Shown in pieces: positions 28,301 through 35,243 of a stretch of DNA of 64,000 bases. How positions within the stretch are numbered: the first letter of the stretch is position 1; each line of letters starts with the position of its first letter. Both the position numbers and the translations under genes were made by a program. The stretch is from Bacillota bacterium (GTDB taxonomy: Bacteria; Bacillota; Clostridia; Acetivibrionales; DSM-1351), in the NCBI GenBank assembly GCA_023398105.1, contig JAEWST010000078.1, forward strand, positions 20,910 through 84,909, read 5' to 3'. Under the pieces are notes generated by a model. That model did not search any database, was not told the DNA's origin, and saw only the letters and a list, made by a program, of their open reading frames with translations.

Positions 28301-28789
28301 TTTGGTGTAACAAAAAATCCTTTATTGAATGTAAAAATAATTGATTCAAGTGTAGAGCCTGTTCTTTATGTAAGAGCTGAAAATGCAGAAGGTAGAACAG
28401 GTCAGACAGTTACTGTACCAGTTACCTTTTCAAATGTTGCTAAAGTGGGTAATATTGGAACATGTAACTTCTATATTGGATTTGATAAGGCTAAGCTAGA
28501 AGCAGTATCAGTAGCAGCAGGTGATATAATTACCAATGCGGCTGTAAACTTTTCTTATAGAATTGATTCTAACAAAGGAACAATCAGTTTCGTATTCCTT
28601 GATAATACAATAGGTGATGAGTTGATTGAGAAGGATGGTGTTTTTGCAAATATAAAGTTTAAAATAACTAATTATGCTCATTCTACTAATTCACCTATAA
28701 CCTTCAAAGAAGGTGGAGCCTATGGTGATTGTATCATGAATAAGATAGAAAATGTTATAACAGAGGATGGGGAAATACGAGCATTTTAG
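22364..28789 (+). CDS. Second scaffoldin: CBM3, 9 X2 modules, 8 cohesins
   Basis: Secreted structural protein of about 2141 aa. Approximate starts: signal peptide 1, CBM3 29 (CDHAG and RNDWTNYD kept), X2 191, coh 281, X2 420, coh 505, X2 648, coh 740, X2 885, X2 971, coh 1058, coh 1203, X2 1350, X2 1437, coh 1527, X2 1672, coh 1762, X2 1910, coh 1997. Modules are far more divergent from each other than in scaffoldin 1; cohesin 6 lacks the LDNTIG pattern. An upstream TTG at 22304 also has a ribosome site, but ATG 22364 has GGAGGGG and gives a clean signal peptide. No dockerin or anchoring motif is seen. Confidence 0.9.
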   Translation: MIKKKMGLIMVLLMALSFFLPRLDVSAATSDLQVLFNNNGNSSTTCNTISANFKLINSGSSSVNLADLKFRYYYTADSDKLQNFYCDHAGMMNGWSYTGVTDKVTGTFYKISPTASKVDTYFEVGFKSDAGTLSAGGYIEIQTRVARNDWTNYDLSNDYSFKTLSTYGENNKIFVYQQGMLIYGEGTYIKNPEIMPTAFSYDKYVGSDLSITLTPNEHLFGGIVGLTKGKDYELAGNTVTLKKEYINSLAVGVAKLTFDFGSSTFSPTLTLTVKDTTPKPNYDAIIGTTEGMPSDTVTVPVSFKNVAKAGNVGTCNFYIGYDNTLLEAVSVAPGAIVPNAENNFSSKIDSNNGLISLIFLDNTIGDELIKTDGDFVLITFKIKNTAPVTTTPLEFKPLEFGPYANTTNGSITIKSPESVQTISPTSVVFVKNTPSDVVVTMIPNGNTFKGITGLTPGIDYTVAGDKVTIAKSYLNKLSMDTRLTFDFGLIKNPTLLITIMYIHDYPLNVTIDNVTGTLGNTINVPIKLTGVKYSGNVGTFNFYIKYDKAYLSAESVTAGEIIVNPNNNFSAKIDAEKGIISFVFLDNTIGAELISSDGVLANIKFKTLMSGSTPLIFDGSFVFGDGNMNKIPYAKQTSGKVDINETQSAPKISPSLISLHSYGKYYATDTAVALTPNGNVFKGITGLTEGVDYTVSGNTVTILKSYLNSLPSSGTKALTFDFGVVENPVLKITADILPGLATVRIGTVEGALGDTVTVPITASSVRMVGGIGTFYFEVNYDQTLLEAVSVEPGDVIKNPDINFNGRIYPDTGRIMALFLDNTLGDEIITSDGIIINMKFKVLKTVDTAIPIAFNKGAAFGDWTMGKISAISLQNGSITIIPTFIPEPIINPSMAAIVLGAVDDLVITLDPNGNTFKGITGLSMGTDYTVSGNTVTILKRCLNRLKVGIQKLTFDFDIGDRNPVLEIAVKAGTPSITINHIEVYKNDLTDFYVGLYTNGNKFNGIIGLKEGTDYTISQSTVKILKDYLSKLPLGTKELTFDFGISVNPVLKITSNDGSCLPLIVKIGTVKGAQGDIVTVPITLSHVKEVGNVLCFNFYAGYDNTLLEAVSVVPGNIIVNPEINYFGNIFADDGRISFVFSDSTIGNELITTDGIVANITFKILGNAGATTPIVFKDGGAFGDANIMKINPISYVNGSVTIDNSTSVEVSIGEATGKEGEIVTVPVSFGNLAKSGNIMSCDFSVGYDTNLLEAVSVEPGSIVTNAEVNFNANINTTSGAISFLFLDNTEVSQSINKDGVFANINFKLKYPTAPQITTPVFIDKFGDFGNMSVDKIPVKGTSGSVTIIRTTILESKINPSMTSFVSGSTEDLKITFNRNGNTFVGITGLTRDVDYSVLGSTVTILNSYLNSLGAGTKELTFDFGTGDKNPVLEIEVKAGKPTLTPTSKKVDLHVPANVVINTTLNGNPLKGIVGLTEGTDYIVSKNAVIILNSYLSTLKLGYKELTFDFGMIDNPYVTLGVVDSTPIETGLDVSIGAAEGKTGETVTVPIYLKDVAKSGNVRTSIFFIEYDRNLLDVVSIDPGPIVPPTTTSVIGDVMDNGVISMHSFDGQLITEDGVYANITFKLKTPVSKKVTTPISFALAPSFIFYDQYMNEIEPVSRKSGNITIDNSAVSVEKAIYPTFANFDTYLSKDVVVTIMPNADTFKGVTGLVKGTDYTVSGNTVTILKSYLSTLNTGIKTFDFDLGVTDNPVLTINFHNTKPYDYQELLLTVGKVTGEVGDKVNVPVNLSNVYKVGKVSYAEFCLKYDTDLLEPISVNAGNIIYSSFANFSSRINPLNGTISFVYFDDALGKSLISSDGLFANIIFKLKSPIATPITTSLTFKNDSYFGDGDFKQIKPTIVSGSVTINAKIVSDPKVDVTNKVFDKYNPAPLKVTLIPNGNTFKGITGLIEGTDYEVLGNTVTLLKSYLSSLERGIKTLTLDFGVTKNPLLNVKIIDSSVEPVLYVRAENAEGRTGQTVTVPVTFSNVAKVGNIGTCNFYIGFDKAKLEAVSVAAGDIITNAAVNFSYRIDSNKGTISFVFLDNTIGDELIEKDGVFANIKFKITNYAHSTNSPITFKEGGAYGDCIMNKIENVITEDGEIRAF

Positions 28790-28840
28790 AGTTTTAGATT
28801 TTTACAAAACCATTTATAATAAAAAATCCCATATAAAATG

Positions 28841-28868
28841 GCCGTGGACGTAAAGTTCGCGGCTGTTA
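28841..28868. terminator. Terminator between convergent genes
   Basis: GCCGTGGAC (28841-28849) and GTTCGCGGC (28855-28863) form a 9-bp stem with two G-U pairs and a 5-nt loop, followed by TGTTATTCTT. It lies between scaffoldin 2 and the oppositely oriented lipoprotein gene and may serve both. Confidence 0.65.
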
Positions 28869-28871
28869 TTC

Positions 28872-29357
28872 TTATTCAAGAAGGTCTTTCTCTGCTCTAT
28901 TTTTTGTTACTTCGTTAAGATTATCTTTATAACCTTTCATTTTTTCGCGAATATCTGATGGAAATAATTTTTTGATACTTTTTCCATTATTTACACCATC
29001 TTCAGGATATTTATGACTAACAATAGAAAAGGGGTCGTCTTTTCTATTAATGTTTAGTACTAAAGGACAAGAAACAGCACCTCCTTCATTAATAACTTGA
29101 TTGTTGCTTTTTACGTACTCAATTTTGGATAGCCAAATGTATATTTTATCGTTGTCTGTTCCAAATACATGAAAAGCGCTATACATTTTTCCGCCTTTAG
29201 TTACTGGCTTTGCTACATCATCTGTCTTTGTATCAAGATACTCATATATTATATCTTCATCACTTTGAGTAATTTTTAAATTGTTTGTTGCATTTTTTTG
29301 GGTGCATCCAGTTAAAACAAAAATCAATATAAAAGACAATATAATTCTTCTCTTTAT
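28872..29357 (-). CDS. Small lipoprotein of unknown function, probable ATA start
   Basis: From the ATA at 29357-29355 the product is a 161-aa lipoprotein: IKRRIILSFILIFVLTGC is a textbook signal with lipobox LTGC, then a polar mature domain. GGAGG at 29370-29366 lies 8 nt before this ATA, whereas the next standard start (TTG, 29339) has no ribosome site and removes the basic n-region. An in-frame TAG sits just upstream of the ATA. The mature part (ending EKDLLE) matches no family I recognise. A sequencing error that hides an ATG is the alternative. Confidence 0.6.
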   Translation of the reverse strand: MKRRIILSFILIFVLTGCTQKNATNNLKITQSDEDIIYEYLDTKTDDVAKPVTKGGKMYSAFHVFGTDNDKIYIWLSKIEYVKSNNQVINEGGAVSCPLVLNINRKDDPFSIVSHKYPEDGVNNGKSIKKLFPSDIREKMKGYKDNLNEVTKNRAEKDLLE

Positions 29358-29370
29358 CTTCTACACCTCC

Positions 29371-29777
29371 ATGATTTCTTATTTACATATAATTATATAC
29401 ATATTTTGTAAAAATTACTACAGTTTATTTAATGATGATGAGATAATGCTTCTTCGATACGTAGTCTATCTTAATTCAAAACCCTTATTAATAAAATATC
29501 TCTTATGTTTCTGCAAAAATCATGAATAACCAGCAACTCAGACTATGAAAATTGATTAATATACTTATACTTAATTTAGGTAAAAATATGCTATACTTAA
29601 CTATGGTATTATACATATGAAATATATGAAAATATATAAAACAAACTACAATGTCTTTAAAAAAGTACAGCTTTGATTTTATTCTTTAAACATAGAATTT
29701 ATCGGGCTTGCGAGGCTTTTGAGATAATTATATATGATGCAATTACTAGATAAAACTATTAGATAATGAGGGAAGAA
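29371..29777. other. AT-rich gap before the restriction-modification genes
   Basis: About 400 bp between divergent genes with no credible coding frame. It should hold promoters for both directions, but I cannot assign one with confidence. Confidence 0.35.
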
Positions 29778-30788
29778 ATGTTTACTACAGTTGAATTATT
29801 TGCTGGTGCAGGTGGTTTAGCGCTGGGCATTGAAAAGGCAGGCTTTAAAACTTTAGGGTTAATTGAGCTTGACAAGGATGCGGCACAAACCTTGAAATAT
29901 AATAGACCTAAATGGAACGTAATAAATGATGATATTTCCAATGTTTCGTGTTTGGATTTAGAAGAATTGTTTTCTATAAAAAAAGGTGAACTTGCCTTGC
30001 TATCTGGAGGAGCTCCATGTCAGGCTTTTTCTTATGCTGGAAAACGTCTTGGACTTGAAGATGCAAGAGGTACGTTATTTTACCATTATGCAATCTTTTT
30101 GGAAAAGCTTCAGCCAAAAATGTTTTTATTTGAAAATGTAAAGGGCTTATTGACACATGATAATGGTAAGACGTACAAAACTATGTTAGATATATTTGAG
30201 AATTCAGGATATTCAATTCAAAAGCAGGTTTTAAATGCTTGGGATTATGGTGTTGCACAGAAAAGAGAGAGACTTATAACAATTGGAATCAGAAACAATT
30301 TAACTGATAGAATAAAATTTCAATTCCCCAAAAAACATGATTACAAACCTGTTCTAAGGGATGTATTGAAGGATGTACCAGAGAGTCCTGGAGTTCAGTA
30401 TGGGTTAAATAAACGTGAAATATTTGAACTGGTTCCTCCTGGTGGGTATTGGAGGGATATTGACCCGAAAATAGCCAAGAAATATATGAAGAGCTGTTGG
30501 AATATGGAAGGCGGAAGAACAGGTATATTGCGTAGAATGAGTTTAGAGGAACCATCCCTTGCTGTACTAACCTCACCTTCTCAAAAGCAAACAGAAAGGT
30601 GTCATCCGTTAGAGGCAAGACCTTTTACAGTTAGAGAAAATGCTAGGTGTCAGAGCTTTCCAGATGAGTGGGAATTCTGCGGGAATGTTTCATCCCAGTA
30701 TAAGCAGGTTGGCAATGCAGTTCCCGTTAATTTAGCCTATGAAATAGGCTTGGAAATTAAAAAGTCATTAGAACAGGGGGGATTGTAG
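29778..30788 (+). CDS. DNA (cytosine-5) methyltransferase of a type II system
   Basis: 336-aa C5-cytosine methylase. Visible motifs: I (ELFAGAGGLALG, SAM binding), IV (GGAPCQAFSYAG, catalytic Cys), VI (ENVKGLL), VIII (QKRERLITIG) and X (QVGNAVP). A start at 29766 is possible, but GAGGG just before ATG 29778 favours the latter. The stop is one base before the nuclease start, so the two are co-transcribed. The methylase protects host DNA from the partner nuclease. Confidence 0.93.
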   Translation: MFTTVELFAGAGGLALGIEKAGFKTLGLIELDKDAAQTLKYNRPKWNVINDDISNVSCLDLEELFSIKKGELALLSGGAPCQAFSYAGKRLGLEDARGTLFYHYAIFLEKLQPKMFLFENVKGLLTHDNGKTYKTMLDIFENSGYSIQKQVLNAWDYGVAQKRERLITIGIRNNLTDRIKFQFPKKHDYKPVLRDVLKDVPESPGVQYGLNKREIFELVPPGGYWRDIDPKIAKKYMKSCWNMEGGRTGILRRMSLEEPSLAVLTSPSQKQTERCHPLEARPFTVRENARCQSFPDEWEFCGNVSSQYKQVGNAVPVNLAYEIGLEIKKSLEQGGL

Positions 30789-30789
30789 G

Positions 30790-31662
30790 GTGGACTGGAG
30801 CTTGAAATTTATTACTGAAGAGGATTTTGAAAGCCATGTACAGGCTACTATTTTAAAATATGGTGAAAAGCTAGAGTCATATGATTTAAAAAGGTTTAAC
30901 AGTAATTTAATTGATCCTATAAAATTAATTTTTGATAAAACAGTTTACAAATCCTCTTGGAATGAAATTGTTAAGAACGAGATATTTAGACAGAGGGATA
31001 AGTCAAATAATAATGATATTGGATATTTCCATCAAAAAATATTCTCATACTTCAAAGGTTGTATTGTCCCCGATGAAGGATGGGACGTAATATATAAAAA
31101 TCCAGAAGGTATTAAAATGCCTGACGGAGATTTAGTTCATACAGTTTACATAGAAATGAAGAATAAGCATAATACAATGAATTCTGCATCCTCTGGGAAA
31201 ACATATATAAAAATGCAGAGTCAAATATTAGATGATGACGACTGTGCATGTTGTTTAGTGGAGGCAATTGCAAAAAAATCGCAGAATGTCAAATGGAGTG
31301 CTACAGTTGACGGTAAAAAAGTTCAGCATAGGCTAATCCGCAGAGTTAGCATGGATCAATTCTATGCATTAGTTACAGGTGAGGATGATGCATTTTATAA
31401 AATGTGTATGGTGTTGCCAGAGGTTATTCAGAAGGTTGTAGATACATCGAAATGGGTGCTGGCGCCAAATGACACAGTTGTTGAGGAGTTGAAAAAGGCA
31501 TCAGAATTATTTGCCGATAACCATAGTTCCAAAGAACTGTCTTTAGCAATGGCTGTTTATATGCTGGGCTTTAGTACATATAGTGGTTTTAATAAGTTTA
31601 GCGATGGGAATGGGTCTGATGAAGATTTTTTGAAGAAGTTATATCAGTATGCAAGAAGCTAG
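30790..31662 (+). CDS. Eco47II-like type II restriction endonuclease
   Basis: 290-aa protein translated from GTG, with a GGGGGG ribosome site at the end of the methylase gene. Its overall sequence (start MDWSLKFITEEDFESHVQAT, region GYFHQKIFSYFKGC, and VYIEMKNKHNTMNS with a probable PD-ExK-type E-x-K core) resembles the Eco47II/Sau96I restriction nuclease family, which cuts GGNCC. That specificity is inferred from family resemblance only. Confidence 0.8.
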   Translation: MDWSLKFITEEDFESHVQATILKYGEKLESYDLKRFNSNLIDPIKLIFDKTVYKSSWNEIVKNEIFRQRDKSNNNDIGYFHQKIFSYFKGCIVPDEGWDVIYKNPEGIKMPDGDLVHTVYIEMKNKHNTMNSASSGKTYIKMQSQILDDDDCACCLVEAIAKKSQNVKWSATVDGKKVQHRLIRRVSMDQFYALVTGEDDAFYKMCMVLPEVIQKVVDTSKWVLAPNDTVVEELKKASELFADNHSSKELSLAMAVYMLGFSTYSGFNKFSDGNGSDEDFLKKLYQYARS

Positions 31663-31690
31663 AAAAAATTGAGATAATGGACATGAAAAG

Positions 31691-31783
31691 TGTGGAGGAT
31701 GTCTAAAATGTCTAAAACATGATGCGTAGCCTCCACGAGTGCTGTACTATAATTTTTTAGCCAAAGTGGGCGTGGAGGTTGTT
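31691..31783 (+). promoter_or_regulatory. Candidate translational attenuator in the agrB leader
   Basis: CCTCCACG (31730-31737) can pair with TGTGGAGG upstream (31691-31698; 7 Watson-Crick and one G-U) or with CGTGGAGG downstream (31771-31778; 8 of 8), which is the agrB Shine-Dalgarno. The second helix can extend over GTTGT next to the start codon. The upstream strand is itself a ribosome site for a mini-frame, MSKT (31708-31722, or MSKMSKT from 31699). Only one helix can form at a time, as in leader-peptide attenuators. Confidence 0.5.
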
Positions 31784-32413
31784 GTGAGATTTATTAACAA
31801 ATGGTCATACTCTTGTGCAAAAGGTCTTTCTCAGAGGCTTAACGAAGATCACCAAAAAAAAGCTGTATATTATTATGGATTTCAAATAGCCATTGGCAGT
31901 ATTGTTAAAATTGTTACATTAGTAGTTGTTTCTCTTATTCTTGGAGTATTAATTCCTGCACTTACAATATCAGTATCCTTTGCATTGCTTCGCAAGGTGG
32001 CAGGTGGTTTTCATATGAGAACCTATGGTAAGTGTCTTTTTGTAACGATAAGCTTATTTGCTTCTGCAGCATTGATCTCTCGTTATACCAATCAGTATTG
32101 GAGTATTGAGGGTCTAGGGATATTTATAGCCTTGACATTTATAACAGCTATATTTGCTCTGATTAAGTATGCTCCAAAAGATACACCAAACAGATTGATT
32201 ACAGATCCAAAGGAAAAACGGAAGTTTAAAACTCTATCCATTATTTATATGTTTGCATGGCTAATATTAGTTTTAGTGTTGACAATGCAGGAAATGAATA
32301 TGTATACTCTTTCATTATGCTTTAGTGTTTTACTTGAAATATTCGGGATTACACCTATAGGAAATAGGATTTTTGAGAAAATTGAGTATGGGCTAACGCC
32401 AAAAACGTGTTGA
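31784..32413 (+). CDS. agrB: AgrB-type autoinducer-processing membrane protease
   Basis: 209-aa integral membrane endopeptidase that cleaves and cyclises an AgrD propeptide. It has the AgrB signature RKVAGGFHMRTYGKC, with catalytic His and Cys, about five to six hydrophobic segments, and the family opening SYSCAKGLSQRLNEDHQKKA. The start is GTG 31784, five bases after GTGGAGG; a longer frame from 31739 lacks a ribosome site. The usual partner agrD is not adjacent but lies after the next gene. Confidence 0.9.
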   Translation: MRFINKWSYSCAKGLSQRLNEDHQKKAVYYYGFQIAIGSIVKIVTLVVVSLILGVLIPALTISVSFALLRKVAGGFHMRTYGKCLFVTISLFASAALISRYTNQYWSIEGLGIFIALTFITAIFALIKYAPKDTPNRLITDPKEKRKFKTLSIIYMFAWLILVLVLTMQEMNMYTLSLCFSVLLEIFGITPIGNRIFEKIEYGLTPKTC

Positions 32414-32769
32414 TTAACAGTTAACATGTTATTTATAGTACTTTTGATATCTTGAAATTGACACGAAAACATTGCACACGATTAAATCAAACAATAAATG
32501 TATTGGATGTAGCTAAAGGAATTCCCTGATATAATACCTTTCATTCGAAATGTGGAAAAGGACATTTAATCACTGCTTATACAGCTGTTAAAACGGATAT
32601 CTCATTTTAATACAAATTAGTATAAGAATTGCTGATTATTATAGCAGCTATAGTGTAGCATATGTTGTCGATTAGCCGATGTAATTAAGTCTTTTTCTGT
32701 ATGTATTTACATTATGGAAAATTTATCATAAACTAAGAGACGAAAATAATTTTTAGAAGGTGATTTTAA
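32414..32769 (+). other. Gap between agrB and the AgrC-like gene
   Basis: About 355 bp with no peptide gene visible. TTGACA at 32458-32463 is a good -35, but the hexamer 17 bp downstream (ATTAAA) is a weak -10, so a promoter for the next two genes is only tentative. Confidence 0.3.
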
Positions 32770-33579
32770 ATGGTAATGAATTTGTACATATTGTTTTTAG
32801 TATCATTACCTGAAGCATTTTTAAATTTAATAATAGCCTTACTTATTACAGGTCGAAAAGAAAATTTGAAAATAAATAAGCATAATGTAATCAGGTTTAT
32901 AACAGCCTTATCTTTAATGCTCTTATCATCATATGTTATAAGACCGATATCTCCAAATGTTATTACAAGTGTAACATTACATGTTATTGCATATACAGTT
33001 TTATTAATGCTTGTATACAGGATGAAGCCGATATATGCTTTATTCGGAACGGCATTCATTTTTATGATAATGACTACGGCTGAAGTTATATATACACCAT
33101 ACGTGATTACATATGGTTTTAAAGGTATGGCAAATTTTCAAAACGCATATCATTGGTATGTGCTGATTTCATTGCCTCCGCGGATTCTTCAAATAATAGT
33201 AATAACATTTTTATGGAGGCATGATATTTTACTTGTTACACGTATTAACAATAAATTTCATAGAATTTTTATTGTTTCATTTTTATTGCTGGGGTTTGGA
33301 GAACAAATGCTTTATTTTGTATTTGTTTCAATTTTTGATAAGTTGCAGATAGTCTATCAAATATCATTCTCAGCGGCTATGTTTATAATAGTGCTGGTGC
33401 TTAATTTTTTAATTTTAAAATTAATATATACTGTTATTAATGGTTTAGTGGTAAAATCCTTTAATAAATATAACGACTTAGAGAATGATGTAAAATTTGC
33501 CTTTGATGAAATACGTACGTTACTGGTAAATAATCAAGTAGATGAGGCAGTTGAACTTATAGATGACCTTAATGGGTAA
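32770..33579 (+). CDS. AgrC-like receptor domain protein without a kinase
   Basis: 269-aa membrane protein with about six to seven hydrophobic helices over residues 1-225, and a short cytoplasmic tail (KSFNKYNDLENDVKFAFDEI, then RTLLVNNQVDEAVELIDDLNG). The size and tail resemble the sensor and dimerisation parts of AgrC-type histidine kinases, but the protein stops before any HATPase domain. Neither an H-box nor ATP-binding motifs are present. AGAAGGTGA precedes the ATG. It could be a truncated sensor, a decoy or a partner of a distant kinase. Its position between agrB and agrD supports a role in the same circuit. Confidence 0.6.
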   Translation: MVMNLYILFLVSLPEAFLNLIIALLITGRKENLKINKHNVIRFITALSLMLLSSYVIRPISPNVITSVTLHVIAYTVLLMLVYRMKPIYALFGTAFIFMIMTTAEVIYTPYVITYGFKGMANFQNAYHWYVLISLPPRILQIIVITFLWRHDILLVTRINNKFHRIFIVSFLLLGFGEQMLYFVFVSIFDKLQIVYQISFSAAMFIIVLVLNFLILKLIYTVINGLVVKSFNKYNDLENDVKFAFDEIRTLLVNNQVDEAVELIDDLNG

Positions 33580-33602
33580 ATTTAATATAGAGGAGAACAA
33601 TA

Positions 33603-33746
33603 ATGAAGTCAAAAATCAAACTTTTACTTGCACCTTTGTCAATAATAATTACACAGCTTGCGCTTTCAGGTGTTTGTTCGGCAAGTATGTCAACTTTTTA
33701 TCAGCCAAAAGCCCCAAAGCATTTGACAACTCGTAATAAGCTATAA
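33603..33746 (+). CDS. agrD: AgrD-type cyclic autoinducer propeptide
   Basis: 47-aa peptide. It has an amphipathic/hydrophobic N-terminal leader (MKSKIKLLLAPLSIIITQLA), a core around CSASMSTF and the conserved C-terminal tail YQPKAPKHL, matching the xxP(K/E)xPxxL tail of AgrD proteins. GAGGAGAA lies before the ATG. If AgrB cuts just before YQP, the residue five back that should close the ring is Ser30 rather than Cys (ring SMSTF). The cysteine is at residue 25, three positions further out. A terminator follows. Confidence 0.82.
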   Translation: MKSKIKLLLAPLSIIITQLALSGVCSASMSTFYQPKAPKHLTTRNKL

Positions 33747-33787
33747 TTTCAAAGAAATTTGCTTACATAGCGATTGAGAGAACAGTA

Positions 33788-33817
33788 AAAAACACCTGTA
33801 GTATTATAGGTGTTTTT
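33788..33817. terminator. Bidirectional terminator after agrD
   Basis: AAAAACACCT (33788-33797) and AGGTGTTTTT (33808-33817) form a 10-bp stem with A-run and T-run on either side. It sits between agrD and the convergent XRE gene and overlaps the latter's stop codon. Confidence 0.85.
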
Positions 33818-34205
33818 GCTGTTTTAGCTGTTCAATTCGTTTTTTTATAAGTTCTTCAAATTCATAGGGTTCTATATTGGATTCCTTCATAATTACTGCT
33901 AATCTCAAATAAGGCATAAAATTTTCATTTTTCAGATAGCTTTCAAATGCAGATAGTTTCCTGCTGAAGGACTTGCTATTATCAACTGCTTCGTTTTCAG
34001 AATGGTCAGTTATTCCTAGCATATAGTCTGAAGAAACATTAAAATATTTTGAAAGTAAAGCAATAACATTTGGGTCTGGTTCTCTTTCACCAAGCTCATA
34101 TTTTGATATTGATTCTCTGCTTTTGCCTAAAGCCTTTCCAACGTCGTTTTGTGATTGCTTTTTGGCTTTACGCAATTGTTTGACTCTCTCTGAAAAAACA
34201 GACAT
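33804..34205 (-). CDS. XRE-family transcriptional regulator
   Basis: 133-aa protein. An HTH_3 domain covers about 1-60 (ERVKQLRKAKKQSQNDVGKA ... SRESISKYELGEREPD, then the cI-like SKYFNVSSDYMLGITD). A helical C-terminal part ends in KKRIEQLKQQKHL. A GTG lies in frame at 34214, but GAGGTGAT points to the ATG at 34205. It is likely a repressor of nearby accessory genes, and its divergent neighbour is the strong promoter at 34510. Targets are unknown. Confidence 0.85.
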   Translation of the reverse strand: MSVFSERVKQLRKAKKQSQNDVGKALGKSRESISKYELGEREPDPNVIALLSKYFNVSSDYMLGITDHSENEAVDNSKSFSRKLSAFESYLKNENFMPYLRLAVIMKESNIEPYEFEELIKKRIEQLKQQKHL

Positions 34206-34509
34206 TTTAATCACCTCATTAAATAATTATAAGTACTGATGTTATTTAAATCAATCCTTTTTACTAATAGGTAAATATACTATACTTTCCCACATGATTT
34301 TTGGGTAAGGATATATATATTTGAACAATAGATATAGTTATTAATTCATAATAATTGAAATATATAAATAAAGATACATTATTCTCTTTGTTTTTTATGA
34401 ATTAAATTCTAGATACTCAAAGGTTTTAACAAAATAATATATCTTAAAACATGTTAAATTCAATTAGTTGCAATAATACTAAATTATACTAAAATATTCC
34501 AAAAAATAG

Positions 34510-34538
34510 TTGACGAATATTGAATAGAGTACTATAAT
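34510..34538 (+). promoter_or_regulatory. Strong sigma-A promoter
   Basis: TTGACG (34510-34515) and TATAAT (34533-34538) are separated by exactly 17 bp. The start of transcription would be near 34545, just before a GGTAC/GTACC palindrome that could be an operator. Confidence 0.75.
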
Positions 34539-34544
34539 TAAATG

Positions 34545-34817
34545 GTACGAAGTGTACCAATTTTATTATAAATTAATCGACAAACTTACAAATAATGTTG
34601 GTACACTTCGATAAGAATAAAAACAACGTAATTTTTATAAATAAATAATACTATTATTTAACAAAATTTGAAGTGACAATATAGGCTCATTATTCATTTC
34701 CCCTTGAAAATATGAGTTTATATAAAAAAGGCATTGATACTATAAAAATAATTAAATAGTTATGCCTTAATAGGGGGTGGGATGTAGACATTATCCCCCC
34801 TCCCACCCTGTTTTTTT
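34545..34817 (+). ncRNA. Candidate small RNA or attenuated leader
   Basis: From the promoter to the terminator (GGGTGGGA 34775-34782 with TCCCACCC 34801-34808, then T7) there is about 270 nt without a credible gene. It can fold: CGAAGTGTACCAA (34548-34560) pairs perfectly with TTGGTACACTTCG (34598-34610), and AAGGCAT (34728-34734) with ATGCCTT (34762-34768). G-rich and C-rich runs inside the terminator allow alternative pairings. It could be a free-standing sRNA or a conditional leader for the small gene at 34868. Confidence 0.5.
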
Positions 34818-34867
34818 AGCGTAAATATAGAACTAAAAATTGATATGCCAAAAACAAGGAGGATAAA

Positions 34868-35038
34868 ATGATATATAACGATACAGAAAAAGAAAGAATG
34901 AAGAATAGTGTAATGGAAAAAATTATTTCAGAAATATTTAATATACTTACATATTCAGAAAAAAAGGACAAAGAAAATACTGAGAATATAGGTGAAGTAA
35001 TTGACAATATTATGATGAACTATTTATGGAGGAAATAG
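34868..35038 (+). CDS. Small hypothetical protein (56 aa)
   Basis: AAGGAGG six bases before the ATG makes translation likely. The product is charged and mostly helical (MIYNDTEKERMKNSVMEKII ... NYLWRK), without a membrane segment or a known motif. It follows the terminator of the candidate RNA by 50 bp, so its expression may depend on read-through. Confidence 0.55.
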   Translation: MIYNDTEKERMKNSVMEKIISEIFNILTYSEKKDKENTENIGEVIDNIMMNYLWRK

Positions 35039-35243
35039 TTTTTATAAAATATTACTATTCAAAAATAACACGTCAAAATTCAGTTAGCTATTAAATTCTT
35101 ATCAAATAAGAATATCTTTTGCATTCCCCAAAAACGAGATATATTTTTATACAAAGGTTATATAGTGTTAAGAACAGAATATTGATAATATTGTAATGGA
35201 AAAGTACTGTAAACTTAGGGCTTGAAGTTTTTGCTTTTTAAAA

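Noticed and set aside
29281..29529. Forward open frame overlapping the lipoprotein gene
   Set aside because: It is antisense to the lipoprotein signal peptide and AT-rich; the hydrophobic look comes from base composition.
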